DNA from: Diadophis punctatus similis
Taxonomy: Eukaryota > Chordata > Lepidosauria > Squamata > Dipsadidae
Assembly (NCBI GenBank): GCA_023053685.1
Contig: JALIGW010000005.1
Location: forward strand, 18,332,501-18,396,500
Length of the DNA stretch: 64,000 bases
Direction of reading: 5' to 3'
Part shown: positions 9,646 to 19,869 of the stretch, piece by piece
Numbering within the stretch: position 1 is the first letter of the stretch
How the letters are laid out: the number at the start of each line of letters is the position of its first letter
Notes under the pieces: model-generated
Databases searched by the model: none
Told to the model about the DNA's origin: nothing
What the model saw: only the letters and a program-made list of their open reading frames with translations
Made by a program: the position numbers and the translations under genes

Positions 9646-11343
9646 CTATTTCCCTCTCTTGATGGGACGCCCTCCGGCTCCGCCACGGAAGTTCTTCTTA
9701 AACTGCCTTCCCCTCCCGGCCCTGTCCTGACGGAAGCGGGACCTACCCGAGTACTGACCTGGGGACCGGGGAAAGCTGGATCCCTGGTCAGTGTGGCGAA
9801 AGGGCCGCCGGAAGTAGGGGGTCTGTCGAGGAAGGCCCCTACGAGAGAGCGACGGAAGAATCTTCCTCTTGTCCTTAGATTCGATGAGGAAAGGATCCAG
9901 GGAATCCCCGAAGAGCTGTTTGCCTTTAAGAGGCTTAGACGCTAGACGCCACTTGTGGCGGGTCTCTACTGGCCATTGTTTCAACCAAAGCATGCGTCTG
10001 GCCACGAGGGTGGAAGCCATCGCCTTTGATGTGAATTTGGATGTATACAGCGTGGAGTCTGCAAGAAACTGGCAAGTAGCGAAGACTTTGCTAAGGTCTT
10101 GATGTGCCCTTATGTTGGATTCAGGAATAAGGTCCTGCAGCTGTTTCACCCAGAGGAGAGCCACCCTGGCGAAGAAAGAGGAAGTGGATGCAGCCTTGAT
10201 GGCCCAGGCCGCCGCCTGGTGAGCGCGCACCAGAGCCTGTTCCACTTTCCGATCTTCAGGCTTGAGGTTCTCTTCCGATTCACTGGGAAGAGTGGTTTGG
10301 GCGTGAAGCGCCAAGACAGGGGGATCTACCGCGGGAACCTCAAGAATGTCTCCCAGTTCGGCGGCTACGTTGAAAAATTGACGTTCCAGAGAGGTAGGAT
10401 TAGATCCAGTAGCCGGAGCGGCCCACTGGTTTCTAACTGTATCTATGAATAGGGAAGGAGCCGGCACAGAATCCGGTTCCGGAGTGACCGAAGAGAAGAT
10501 AGGCCCCAATGGAGTGGTTAGCGATGGCGCTGGAGCGGCCGGGGCCACTAGGCCGGCAGCCGCCCTAGCCTTGCTTAATAAAGACTTGTACAGACCCGGC
10601 GGGAAGAGAGCCGCCGATGGTGGTTGAGAGGGGCCTGCTACTTCATCCTCTGATAGATCACCCATGGTATCCATCTGGGTCACCGTAAAGTCATCAAGGT
10701 TCTCATCCTCAGAAATGTTGGATAACTGATCCGCTGCCAGGAAATCAGTGCTGGTTCCTGGTTGAGGATCCAGCTGAGGTGAGGAAGTGCCAGAGCCTAA
10801 TTGAGGCAGAGAAGCTGCCAAGTTTTGGAGGTTAGCAGTAATACTGGTCTGGACCGCTGAGGCAATCCATTGCTGAATTATAGTAGGGTCAAAGGGGAGA
10901 GCCGGCAGGCTTTGAGCTGGAGGGAGGACAGGCTCGATCCCCTGGACCACGGGTGGAGGTGGGGGAGGCAAGGCCCCTTCCTGACCAGGAGGCAGAGAAG
11001 GTTGGACGCTCTGAGTGGTCTCCAGGGCTAAGGCCGGCTGAGGGTTGGGGGATGCCACGCCCAAACCCCCTGGACCCCAGAGATTGGTGGAGATCTGGGG
11101 AACTGTGGTGTCTAGGCCCAGGATCTGGTCAGGCCCGGAGGCAGAAGCTTGGGGAGCACCTTCATTAGCTGCCCTGCTATGAATCTTCTGCAGGACCCGG
11201 TCCCTGCGCTGTTCTGCCCTTGTAGATGTAGGCTTGCCAGGCTGAGAAGAAGAGGCTGCAGCCTCATCGTCGTTTGGACGGTTAGTTTTGTGCTTCCTCT
11301 TCCCCCCAGGTTTAGAGGGGGCTGGGGGCATCCCTTTTGCCAT
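9646..11343 (-). CDS. DIRS gag-like protein, 565 aa
   Basis: The first frame of the element, starting at an ATG at 11343. The N-terminus is basic (KPGGKRKHKTNR). A long Pro/Gln/Ser-rich low-complexity part follows to about residue 260. Then comes a helical region (about 340-460; ARVALLWVKQLQDLIPES, DSTLYTSKFTSKAMAS) as in other DIRS Gag proteins. The C-terminus is Arg/Gly-rich (SRFRQDRAGRGRQFKKNFRG) and probably binds nucleic acid. There is no zinc knuckle. The role inferred from the family is packaging the RNA into a particle. The frame is intact, and its stop at 9646-9648 lies 17 bases before the RT frame opens. Confidence 0.85.
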   Translation of the reverse strand: MAKGMPPAPSKPGGKRKHKTNRPNDDEAAASSSQPGKPTSTRAEQRRDRVLQKIHSRAANEGAPQASASGPDQILGLDTTVPQISTNLWGPGGLGVASPNPQPALALETTQSVQPSLPPGQEGALPPPPPPVVQGIEPVLPPAQSLPALPFDPTIIQQWIASAVQTSITANLQNLAASLPQLGSGTSSPQLDPQPGTSTDFLAADQLSNISEDENLDDFTVTQMDTMGDLSEDEVAGPSQPPSAALFPPGLYKSLLSKARAAAGLVAPAAPAPSLTTPLGPIFSSVTPEPDSVPAPSLFIDTVRNQWAAPATGSNPTSLERQFFNVAAELGDILEVPAVDPPVLALHAQTTLPSESEENLKPEDRKVEQALVRAHQAAAWAIKAASTSSFFARVALLWVKQLQDLIPESNIRAHQDLSKVFATCQFLADSTLYTSKFTSKAMASTLVARRMLWLKQWPVETRHKWRLASKPLKGKQLFGDSLDPFLIESKDKRKILPSLSRRGLPRQTPYFRRPFRHTDQGSSFPRSPGQYSGRSRFRQDRAGRGRQFKKNFRGGAGGRPIKRGK

Positions 11344-12148
11344 TTGAATCTTGAGAATGGACCCTGGGGATTAATTTTCTGCCCGGTTGCAAGGCTGCCT
11401 CTCCCCCCCTTTCTTTGTAGCCAAGATCCCTTGGGTACTCCTGCCTTCATTCCGGGAAGATTTAGAGAGAGAGGCCCCCAGGGAATGCTGATAGCCGATA
11501 TAAAAGCCGCTGGAGCGGAGCTGATGCTAAGCGCAGGCAGCTGGCTATGGAGAGCAGATACCTCGTGGCGTCTTTCGCTTTCGATTTCCCCACGCGGTCA
11601 AGAGGCAAAGAGGGCAAGCCTAGAGAGGCCCCGGTAGATCCGCCGATCGTCGGAGGTCAAAACTGGCGCCAAATTCAAAAGTGGAAGCCGATCGCGAGCG
11701 AGGCTCCGGCAATCGGCTTCCCAGCGTGTCGGCCGGCTCGTTTAAATTGCCGCCGCGCCTCTCCGATGAATAGCAGACAAATCGCTCCTAGGTGAGGCTT
11801 GAGCGAGGGGGCGGCCACGGGTTAAGCCCTATGCAACCAGAGCCGGAGCGAGCCCAAACGGCTTGAAACCTGGTTGCAGCCGCGGAGCGATCGATCCCGG
11901 CCGAGGGAATGGGAGGGGGTCGGGGGGGGTTGGATCTGAAGTCCAAATTCCCCACGTGGCAGCCTAGGCTAAAAGCCACAGCGTGCTTGCCACCTTCTCC
12001 TCGCTCACCACTACTTCAGAAAGGTAGATCCAAGTATTTTGATGATAAGTAAAATCCAGTACAACCTGATCTTCTTAGTTGTCTGTGATCGTTGGAACCA
12101 GCAGTTGGGATGAGCTGTTTTCGCCACGTCCTGCTCTGCTGAGGACGA
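11344..12148 (-). promoter_or_regulatory. DIRS 5' leader
   Basis: About 800 bases between the right terminal repeat and the gag start, GC- and CpG-rich. It should hold the promoter and leader of the element. I could not point to a specific promoter motif. Short frames here have no recognisable domain. Confidence 0.5.
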
Positions 12149-12257
12149 GTCATAACTGGGCCTCAAAGGGGCGGATCCAGGGGATTTAAGAAAAAAAGTG
12201 ACTCGGTCCTCAACCTGCTGGTAGGCGGAGACAACCCATCCTGACTGCTGGCTCCTC
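12149..12257. repeat. DIRS inverted terminal repeat, right copy
   Basis: Exact inverse of 6192-6300 over 109 bases. The 13 terminal bases to 12270 (ACAGGATGGAGAA) are specific to this end and are repeated, inverted, in the internal complementary region. Confidence 0.95.
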
Positions 12258-12270
12258 ACAGGATGGAGAA

Positions 12271-12573
12271 ATACTGTCCTCAGCAGCTTTTTCAGCTTTG
12301 AGCATTGTGATAATCCAAATTTAATTCAATCTACAGAATAACGGCATGGTTTTTCTTCAGCTTGCCCTTTAAACTGGTTCTAGTCAAAATTATCTCCAGA
12401 AAATTTAAATCATTACACTTAGGTAGTTTCTAAACCCAAAACTGGGATAATGCTTTAACTTTACAGGCTTTTTGCATCATAAATGTTTGAACTGTGCCCT
12501 CACAAATCAGAAATGTTTTCTAATTTGCTTCCCCTACCTAAATTGTGCTTTTAGTTTGACTCAATGTTTGTAT
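12271..12573. other. No recognisable gene or repeat
   Basis: AT-rich sequence that continues the pre-insertion locus interrupted by the DIRS element. Nothing recognised. Confidence 0.5.
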
Positions 12574-12581
12574 AACTTAAA

Positions 12582-12781
12582 CAGCGGTGGGTTGCTCCTG
12601 GTTCGGACCGGTTCTTAGAATTGGTAGTGGTGGGAGGCTCTGCCCACCCACCCAGGATGCTCCACCCACCCGCCCAGGATGCTCCACCCACCCACCCGGG
12701 ACGGGATGCTTCTGCGCATGGACAGAAGCATCGTGCGTGTGTGCGCAAACCAGTAGCAAACTAATTCAGAACCCACTACTG
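12582..12781. mobile_element. hAT-like MITE, CAGYGGTGGG family, 200 bp
   Basis: The ends are CAGCGGTGGGTT and AACCCACTACTG (inverse CAGTAGTGGGTT). A perfect 8-bp duplication AACTTAAA lies at 12574-12581 and 12782-12789. Inside are tandem CCACCCACCCAGGATGCT units. Relatives are at 24988, 48568 and 58782. Confidence 0.8.
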
Positions 12782-12881
12782 AACTTAAAGACTATGTTAA
12801 GCTATAATGTCAAAAAACAAATCCCATCTATAGATGACAAATCCCATCTATAGTTAAAACGATCCTCTTAATGTTCTAGAA

Positions 12882-13007
12882 CATGGGTGTCAAACCCAAT
12901 CATGTCACGTGATGTCACATGATGTATCACGACGCTTTTTGCCTTTGCGGAGCTGGGCTGGGCATGGCCTGCAAGTGATGCATCTGGCCGCCAGTTTGAC
13001 ACCCCTA
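12882..13007. mobile_element. hAT-type MITE, CAGGGGTGTC family, 126 bp
   Basis: The ends are CATGGGTGTCAAAC and, inverted, TAGGGGTGTCAAAC. A perfect 8-bp duplication TTCTAGAA lies at 12874-12881 and 13008-13015. The interior carries GTCACGTGATGT and CATCTGGCCGCC, shared with the copy at 50783. Confidence 0.85.
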
Positions 13008-13015
13008 TTCTAGAA

Positions 13016-13370
13016 GAAACCCAGTACACGTAACATGTTGGAAAAAATGACCTTTTCTGAAAAAAAGCAGAGTGCCTTCAATAATTGTAGTTAGCACCAA
13101 TGAAAAAAATGATATTAAAAGGACCCCAAGATGACCTTTACAAATTATGATTAGCAAATATGAATTGTGTGTCTTCATGTTTGTTTTGCTGATTATTGAA
13201 CCTTGGAATAATAGATATAGCAAAAGGATATCTACATAAGAATGTTACCACAGCATTAACCTTTTGTATGCTATTTCTTTCATTGGTCAAAATTATGGAG
13301 AGAGGTATATGCTGTCAAGTTCAAAGTGTGATTTTGCTGTCATAGCCATTGCCGCTTTTCAGCTTGCCAC
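13016..13370. other. No recognisable gene or repeat
   Basis: AT-rich sequence, nothing recognised. Confidence 0.5.
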
Positions 13371-13377
13371 AATATCA

Positions 13378-13745
13378 GGGGGGAGGGAGAGCCACTTGTA
13401 GAATGCCAGTTCCAGGCAGCAACAAGAAATTGTCCCATGGGAACCAAGGTCGTCTAACCAGATGTTCGGCAAAGACTTGGACAGTTTTCCATAACAATAC
13501 CTAGACATCTAATTGGACAATATGACCTCCACTAATGGGGGGTGGGAGGGAGATTCTATTTTTTAATTATATGAAAACTGTGGGAATTAGGTAGAGTTGG
13601 TTTTGCTTTCAATCTGTGCCGATATGATGTACTCAATAAAGTTTTGCATTCAGAGATTGGAACTTCTTATAACAGTGCTTGCTTGGTTGGGTTTGTCAGT
13701 CGGAACCTTGACATATGCTTTTCAATATCTCATCATTTCTTCCCT
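13378..13745 (+). mobile_element. Possible LTR-like fragment
   Basis: The layout looks like a U3-R region: a GC-mixed block, a TATA-like TTAATTATATGAAAAC at about 13563, then AATAAA at about 13635 in CTCAATAAAGTTTTGCATTC. I could not define TG/CA ends or a target duplication, so this is a suggestion only. It contains no coding region. Confidence 0.3.
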
Positions 13746-13852
13746 GAAATCTCTCTTGATTATTAAAGAAGGAACCTGAAAAATCAACTCAGAGCCATCA
13801 AATCAATCTAGTTACTTTGCCCAACCTATGATGTTTAAGACAAGGTTATCTA

Positions 13853-14235
13853 CAGGTAGACCTTGACTTACAACCTTTCATTTAGTGATCGTGCAAAGTT
13901 ACAACAGCCCTGAAAAAAAGTGACTTATGACCATTCTTCACACTGTTGCAGCATTCCCATGGTCACGTGATCAGAACTCAGATGCTTGGCCACTGACTCA
14001 TATTTGTGACGGTTGCAGGGGTCATGTAATCACCTATGCAACTTTCTGGCAAGCAAAGTCAATGGGGAAGCCAGATTTACTTAACAACTGTGCTACTAAC
14101 TTAATAATGGTGCTGATTCACTTAACAACTGTGGCAAGAAAAGTTGTAAAATGCAACAAAACTCACTTAACATAAATCTCATTTAGCAACATAAATTTTT
14201 TGGCTCAATTGTGGTTGTAAGTTGAAGACTACTTG
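13853..14235. mobile_element. Mariner-like MITE, CAGGTAGTC family
   Basis: Inverted ends read CAGGTAGACCTTGACTTAC and, from the other side, CAAGTAGTCTTCAACTTAC. TA lies on each side (13851-13852, 14236-14237), as for Tc1/mariner insertion. There is no transposase frame. Relatives are at 21955, 33110 and 52965. Confidence 0.7.
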
Positions 14236-14237
14236 TA

Positions 14238-15137
14238 CCTGCTTGATGTAGAATTTGTTCAGATATGGGTGTGCAGAAAGAAAGTCACTGGATATGAACT
14301 TTCTCTGTCATAGCATTCCTCCAATGGAGTCAGCTACCCTTAGAAATATGTTAAAATATTAATAAATGAATTATTATAACAACAATTAGAAATATTTCTA
14401 TGCCAAGGTGCTCCAAAGACATTTCTGGGCCTTTCAGCAGCCCCTCCACTACACTGGCTTACTAGAGTTTGGAAGGAATGTTTTTCTAGATTCCTGGAAT
14501 TGAGATTTATGGGCATATGCAGATGAAACCAGTTATCTTCACCTACTCTGATATTTTCAACCAGCTATCTTCACCTATTCAGTTGGGTCCAGAATCAGAC
14601 AAATGAGAAATATACCAATGTCCATCATTCAGGAAGCTCAGGAGCACCAAGACAAAGAGCTCTAGTAAGCAGCTATTATTAGGGACCTAACTTTTGTAGG
14701 AACCATCTTTCAACTTTCATCTTTCAACCAACTTTCAAGAATTTGAACCATTGTAGCACCATGAATCTGAAAATGCACATTTTAGATGAACCATCTTTAT
14801 CTAGAGATGCCAGTTTTGAAAGAAAGAAAAATTGTATTCAAAATTGGTTCAAAAAGAAGCATTTAAATGTCCTTTTACTACTAGCTGTAATTTTTTTTTA
14901 TGGGGCAAAGAAGTAGGATGGAATGTATACTAAAGAGATTGTTAGGGAATAGTCTGAGCTGTTTATCCCTGAATTTTCCCTCTTGTATCATTAAGGAGAC
15001 TTGATTTAGCTCCTGCCCACTTAAAGATAAGCTTACAGAAATGAAGTTGGCACAAGTGGACTTTTGAGAACATATAGTAGAATAGCTTCTCTCCTCAAAT
15101 GCCAGTCATGATGGATATAGCCTGACTTAAAACATCA
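14238..15137. other. No recognisable gene or repeat
   Basis: AT-rich sequence with a near-duplicated phrase (CAGTTATCTTCACCTA and CAGCTATCTTCACCTA near 14530 and 14564). No gene recognised. Confidence 0.45.
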
Positions 15138-15362
15138 TGTATAATTATCCAAAAAGTGCTTTTTCAAGATGCAACTGGACTTTCTGGTTTTTCTTTGAAG
15201 ACATTACGCTACCCATCCAAGAAGCTTCTTCAGGTCTGACTGGATGGTGGGGAATGGAAGGATTTATACTCCTTGCAGACAGCTGTCATTTGCATTCTTT
15301 TAGTGTGTTGTTAAGGCCACCTGGAGGTTTATCTATGTCATCAGGGTCACCTGAGTAGTGCA
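15138..15362 (-). mobile_element. Penelope-like element 3' end, inverted copy
   Basis: This is the reverse complement of the 3' part of the Penelope-like fragment at 15800-16020, including GAAGAAGCTTCTTGG and the TGTCTTCAAAG-type motif. It lies head-to-head with that fragment, with an L2 tail between them. Confidence 0.65.
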
Positions 15363-15432
15363 AAGACGCCGCCCTGAGTCCCCAGGGAGTAGGGCGGCAT
15401 ATAAGAACAGCAAAATAAAATAAATAATACAT
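15363..15432 (+). repeat. L2-type LINE 3' tail
   Basis: GACGCCGCCCTGAGTCCCC, GGGAGTAGGGCGGCATATAAG and then AAATAAAATAAA. This is the same 3' end as the longer L2 copy ending at 19165. Confidence 0.7.
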
Positions 15433-16040
15433 AAAATAAATGGGTGTGGAGCCTTCTTGGAACTGTTGTAAGGACTGTGTTGTAGATTGGAGATAGATGA
15501 TGTCATATTCCTTGCCCTCTATTAAACAACCACTTCATAAACGCATGGCACAACATAGGTGAACAAACCCATCAGGACTAGATTCAGCAGTCCATCTGCA
15601 TTTAAAAGAAAAAGTCCACTCTTTTGAAGTCAGCAAAGTTCACATTTTGGACAGAGAGAACTGCTGGATTGAAAGAGGGGTCAATGAGACCATCTTTGTT
15701 GAACAAAGTTGAACAAGCCCTCTCTCAACAGAGGAGGAGGGATACCATCTCTCTCCAGTCTACAACGCAATCATTTCAACAGTTCCAAAAAGCTCCTGCA
15801 CTACTCAGGTGACCCTGACGACCCAGATAAACCTCAAGGTGACCTTAATGACTCACTAAAAGAATGCAAATGACCAGTTGTCTGCAAGGAGTATAAATCC
15901 TTCCATTCCCCACCATCCAGTCAGACCTGAAGAAGCTTCTTGGATGGGCAGCTTAACGTCTTCAAAGAAAAACCAGAAAGTCCAGTTGCCTCTTGAAAAA
16001 AACCCAGAAAGTCCAGTTGCCTCTTTGGGAAACCATGACC
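15433..16040 (+). pseudogene. Penelope-like element, GIY-YIG end and 3' UTR
   Basis: A decayed frame reads IKQPLHKRMAQHR at about 15516-15560, then SAVHLHLKEKVHSFEVSKVH, then ILDRENCWIERGVNETIF, and YHLSPVYNAIIS at about 15750. This pattern (E-T-K-Q-P-L-x-x-R, H-L-x-x-x-H-S-F-x-x-x-x-V-x-I-L-x-R-E, W-x-x-R-G-V-x-E-A-I) is the C-terminal GIY-YIG endonuclease region that follows the RT of Penelope-like elements. It nicks the target DNA. At least two stops interrupt it. The 3' UTR carries GAAGAAGCTTCTTGGATG and TCTTCAAAGAAAAACCAG, found alone at five more places in the window. Confidence 0.65.
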
Positions 16041-16966
16041 TGGATGACTGAGAATCTCCATAGATATCAAGTATAATTGTGCTGTTTCACTCTGTGTAGC
16101 CCCAGTTCACTTATCCAAGGCAGATGGGCCACTTTTGAACAAAACAGAAGCTGATAATCATTTACTACTTTTATTTGCAAAGTATGTTTAGATGGAAAAT
16201 GGATTCCTTTGATTATTCTTAGAATTTTAAAAGATGCAAAAAGTTGGTTCTTTACTGCATTCCAACTTTTCCCTGACCATTAACTTTTAAAATGATCAAA
16301 CCTGAAAGGCACCAGGGTGGGTGGATGGGTGGGGGGGTGAGTATCCATGTTCAAATGCAGGATAGAAAACAATTTCATGTCTTTATTTCTGGAGCTGTTA
16401 GGTTGCTAGCTTTTCCTAGATTGTAAATGATGTTGTAATTCAAAAGGCTAGGCTAATCATTGTGGCAGTATAAAAATAATGCAGGCTTCCTTAAAAGAAT
16501 TGTACTACTTTAATAGGATACCAATATAACCAGTGAAAAACAGGCTTTATATTATAATAGCTTTACAGGGAAAATACATTATATGGTCTGCAAGCCATAA
16601 AGATGTTATGCTTCTAACAGCCCTCTTGTAATAGCTGTGTGCTACTGTATCTTCCCACTATGTTAAATAATAATCTGCAATGCCAAGCCATAAGATGGAG
16701 GATAATTGGATAATACTAACAGCATTATAAACAACCCTGTGAAAGTTTCTTCTGTACCAAACCAAAATGAAAACCAACAAAAAATGTGGTGGGGGGAGAG
16801 AGCTTTATACAGCAAGGAGTCACAGTCTTTTCTACTCTAATCACCTGCTTGGTTTCTATGCCAGCCTTAGGAACAAGAACAACCTGTTATCTATACAATT
16901 TGAGATGAACACCCTTGGAATGGTGTGAGAGTAAGAATGGATTTCCAGAGAAAAAAATTGCAGACT
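16041..16966. other. No recognisable gene or repeat
   Basis: Contains a short G-rich patch at about 16315-16342. No gene or known repeat recognised. Confidence 0.45.
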
Positions 16967-17225
16967 ACAGGAACCATTTGCACTACTCAGGTGACCCTGA
17001 GGACACAGATAAACCTCCAAGTGCTTCAACGACCCTCTAAAAGGGTGCAAATGACCAGCTGTCTGAAAGGAATATAAATCCTTCCATTCCCCACTGTCCT
17101 GTCAGAGCTGAAGAAGCTTCTTGGATGAGAAGTGAAATGTCTTCAAAGAAAAATCAGAAAGTCCAGTTGCCCCCTGAAAAAGCATCTTTGGGACAACCAT
17201 GACCTGGGTGATTGAGAATCTCGAC
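16967..17225 (+). repeat. Penelope-like 3' UTR copy
   Basis: Same order of blocks as at 15800-16040: CACTACTCAGGTGACCCTGA, GTATAAATCC-type block, GAAGAAGCTTCTTGGATGAG, TCTTCAAAG, GTCCAGTTGCC, GACCATGACC-type end. There is no coding part. Confidence 0.7.
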
Positions 17226-17344
17226 AGATTTTAGGATCAAGAAGACTGTATCCATGACCCTACAAAGTGGGACAGGTTGTGATATCCCTTTTATTGCACA
17301 TTTGAAAGGAAGTAGATTGTCTGCTATTGATTTTAATCCTGATT

Positions 17345-18010
17345 TGTTTATTTGTTTATAACATTTAATAAGGGCCCATCTCTCAACCAACTCTGGGCGG
17401 CCCCCAATGAAAAATTAAAAGTCCTATAAAAATCATTTTAAAAATCTATAAAACTGAAACAGTTAAAACATTAAAAAAAAATCTGGCAGCAATCATCATC
17501 AAATCTCTTCCCCTAATGTAGTGGTTCCCAACCTGTGGTATGTGTACCACTAGTGGTACGCGAGGGCCTTCCAGGTGGTACGCGAACACTTTCGGGGTCA
17601 TGAACGATTTTTAGTTAGTTATTTTTTACTTCACAAAAATGTTTACTGCCTAACACAAGATAATCTGGCAACAATTTGCAACTGTTGCCACATGCCACCC
17701 ACCTGGTCCCAGCGGCCCGAGAATCCAGTTGCTGGATGCGCGGGGCCAAAAAAGGAATGGTACAATTATGGAAATAAAGTGATATCTGATCGAATTTAGT
17801 TTCTCTGGAACCAGGTGGTATGCGGCGACTGTACGGGACCTCCAAGTGGTACTCGATCACAAAAAGGTTGGGAACCACTGCCCTAATGGGAGAGACATTT
17901 TCACGATGGCCTTCTTTAAACTCCTAAAAAGATAGCTAGTAGTATAAATGCCCAGCACTTTTGGTCTCAGAATCTCTCTATCAGGAGCAGGGGCAGCCCA
18001 TTTTAATGTA
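17345..18010 (-). repeat. L2-like LINE 3' fragment split by a MITE
   Basis: On the - strand it ends in CAGAGTTGGTTGAGAGATGG-type sequence and a TTATAAACAAATAAAC tail, typical of L2-like 3' ends in reptiles. The hAT element at 17519-17880 interrupts it with an 8-bp duplication. No protein motif is left. Confidence 0.5.
17519..17880. mobile_element. hAT-type non-autonomous element, 362 bp
   Basis: The ends are TAGTGGTTCCCAACCTGTGG and, inverted, CAGTGGTTCCCAACCTTTTT. A perfect 8-bp duplication CCCTAATG lies at 17511-17518 and 17881-17888. There is no transposase frame. The terminal motif is of Charlie-like hAT type. Confidence 0.88.
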
Positions 18011-18399
18011 TTTTAATTAATTATTAATTATTATTATTTACCACAGAAAAAGCTATAGTGCTTTGTATCTATTTACATAGAGTTGAACTGCTTTATGATT
18101 CCGGGATGGTATCAACTTGAAAAGACTATCTGACTCTTGTTCAGGAATGCCTGAGCATTAAAGTGATGGGTAAGATGCTGGTACCAAGTTGCTTAGGAAT
18201 CTTTTTAGTAAAGAGGAATGTTAGCCATGAGGTAAAAATCTTAGCCTACCTTCTAACCACTAGCTGAGCTGTTTCACTATGACTATTGAAGATGTATGAT
18301 GCTGCTCTTAATGATTGGTTTATAACGATGTATGATCCCATGATTAGTTCATGGCAATGTCTGCTTTTCAAAATGGTACAAAAGAGGGTCCACTCCAAG
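18011..18399. other. Mostly unassigned
   Basis: AT-rich sequence before the L2 LINE. The last 50 bases may be the upstream, more decayed part of that LINE. Confidence 0.4.
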
Positions 18400-19165
18400 C
18401 TGTAGAGTGTCCATTTGGACCTTGTTTCTGGGTAACCCTTTTGCACAGGTTCGCCTGGTGCACCAATTGCGACCATTCTTGGAGAAGGAGGCTTTACTCA
18501 TGGTCACTCATGCCCTTGTCACCTCCCGTTTGGACTACTGTAATGCGCTCTACATGGGGCTACCCTTGAAAAGTATTTGGAGACTTCAACTGGTGCAAAA
18601 TGCGGCTGCGCGTGCTGTGGTGGGTATTTCAAGATACACCCACATAACACCCTTACTCCGCCAGTTGCATTGGTTGCCCATCGGTCTCCGAGTACAATTC
18701 AAGTTGTTGATCATCATCTTTAAAGCCCTACATGGCTTAGGTCCAGGTTACCTCCGGGACCGCATCCTACCTCACACTTCCCTTTGACCGGTTAGGTCCC
18801 ACAGAGTGGGCCTCCTCCGGGTCCCGTCAGCCAAACAATGCTGGCTGGCGGGGCCTAGGGGGAGGGCCTTCTCTGTAGGGGCCCCTGCTCTCTGGAACCA
18901 ACTACCCCCAGAGATCAGAATTAACCCCACCTTGCTGACCTTCCGAAAAGCCATTAAGACATGGCTCTTCCTGCAGGCGGGGTGACCTTGAGACTACTTT
19001 CCCCTATGTATGCATGTTGTTGTATGTTGTTTTTGATACTTTTTAAAATTGTTTTTAATAATTTAAATGTTTAGTTGTTCTTTAAAATGTTGTACGCCGC
19101 CCTGAGTCCTAAGGGAGTAGGGCGGCATAGAAGAGCATCTAAATAAATGAATAAATAAATAAATA
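18400..19165 (+). pseudogene. L2/CR1-group LINE, end of ORF2 and 3' UTR
   Basis: A 126-codon stretch (18407-18787) covers the end of the reverse transcriptase and its C-terminal region: SRLDYCNALYMGLP, LQLVQNAAARAVVG, ITPLLRQLHWLPIGLRVQFK and FKALHGLGPGYL. These motifs are typical of L2-like non-LTR retrotransposons. The frame ends at a stop after PHTSL, and homology continues in the next bases (RSHRVGLLRVPSAKQ). The 3' end has CGCCCTGAGTCC, GGGAGTAGGGCGGCAT and an (AAATA)n tail. It is 5'-truncated and inactive. Confidence 0.85.
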
Positions 19166-19339
19166 AGCCCTTTTATTTGCAAATAAAAGTTCTATTTTTT
19201 CCTTCCATGTATTTGGTGTGATTCATTGGGTTTGAAAACCAGTAAAAGAATCCAAGCATTCTGAGACAACATTTCCAGACTAGAGAAAATAATGAAATAC
19301 TGGAATAAATTGATGTACTATAAATAGTATAGGAGAAAT

Positions 19340-19505
19340 AAAAAGCTTTCTCCCTCTCCCCTTCCCCCTTCCTCTTCCCCTTCCTCTCCCTCTCTCTCTC
19401 ATTCTCACTCTCCCCCTCCCTCCCTCCCTCCCTCTCCCTCTCCGTCTCGCTCTCGCTCTCGCTCTCATTCTCCCACTCTCTCCCACTCCCTCTGTCTCTC
19501 TCTGT
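19340..19505. repeat. Polypyrimidine (CCCTCT)n tract
   Basis: Almost pure C/T for about 165 bases on the + strand, with CTCCCT and CGCTCT units. The Arg/Gly-rich frame on the other strand is a by-product. Confidence 0.9.
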
Positions 19506-19869
19506 TTATATATTACTCAAGGCCTTTAAAGATATAGATTTTTTTTTAAAGGTGAGGTTTATTAAAGTTTAAATAAATAGACTGTGAGGTGTTAAGCTTT
19601 TTATATTTGTCGGCTGCCTAGAGCTGTTTGGTAGTGAGTATCATATGCATTTGAAAAATAAATGCCAACAGATTTAGGAAAGGAACATTCTGATGTTCAT
19701 TTATAAATCCTGGGAAACGTTACAGCAAGAAAGCAAGAAAGAACAAAATTGCAGTATTACTACTTGCAAGCTAACAGAAGGGGGGGGGGAAGCTTTGCAG
19801 AAGGAAAAAGAAGGGGAACAAGCTTCATCTGCCCTTGGTAGAAACTGAAAGGTGCTCACAAGAACAGTG
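19506..19869. other. No recognisable gene or repeat
   Basis: AT-rich, with a G run at about 19780. Nothing recognised. Confidence 0.45.

Larger units (their letters stand above)
6155..12270 (-). mobile_element. Full-length DIRS-1-type retrotransposon (~6.1 kb)
   Basis: A complete tyrosine-recombinase retrotransposon with 5' end at 12270 and 3' end at 6155. It has inverted terminal repeats (109 bp identical), an internal complementary region next to the 3' end, and gag-like, RT/RNase H/methyltransferase-like and tyrosine recombinase frames in the canonical DIRS order. There is no LTR, no DDE integrase and no target-site duplication, as known for DIRS elements, which integrate as a circle through the recombinase. 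The AA at 6153-6154 and at 12269-12270 is shared, so the ends are exact only to 2 bases. It is strikingly GC- and CpG-rich against AT-rich flanks. The perfect repeats and long open frames suggest a recent insertion. Confidence 0.93.

Noticed and set aside
9574..11637. + strand frames opposite DIRS gag
   Set aside because: Composition-driven shadows of the gag frame and leader, with no recognisable domain.
6155..12270. Endogenous retrovirus
   Set aside because: No LTRs, no DDE integrase, no envelope. Inverted ends, an internal complementary region and a tyrosine recombinase identify DIRS.
18407..18787. Host gene exon encoding a 126-aa protein
   Set aside because: The motifs are those of the L2-group LINE ORF2 C-terminus and the sequence ends in a LINE tail.
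19280..19486. Arg/Gly-rich frame resembling an RNA-binding protein
   Set aside because: Translation of a polypyrimidine tract.
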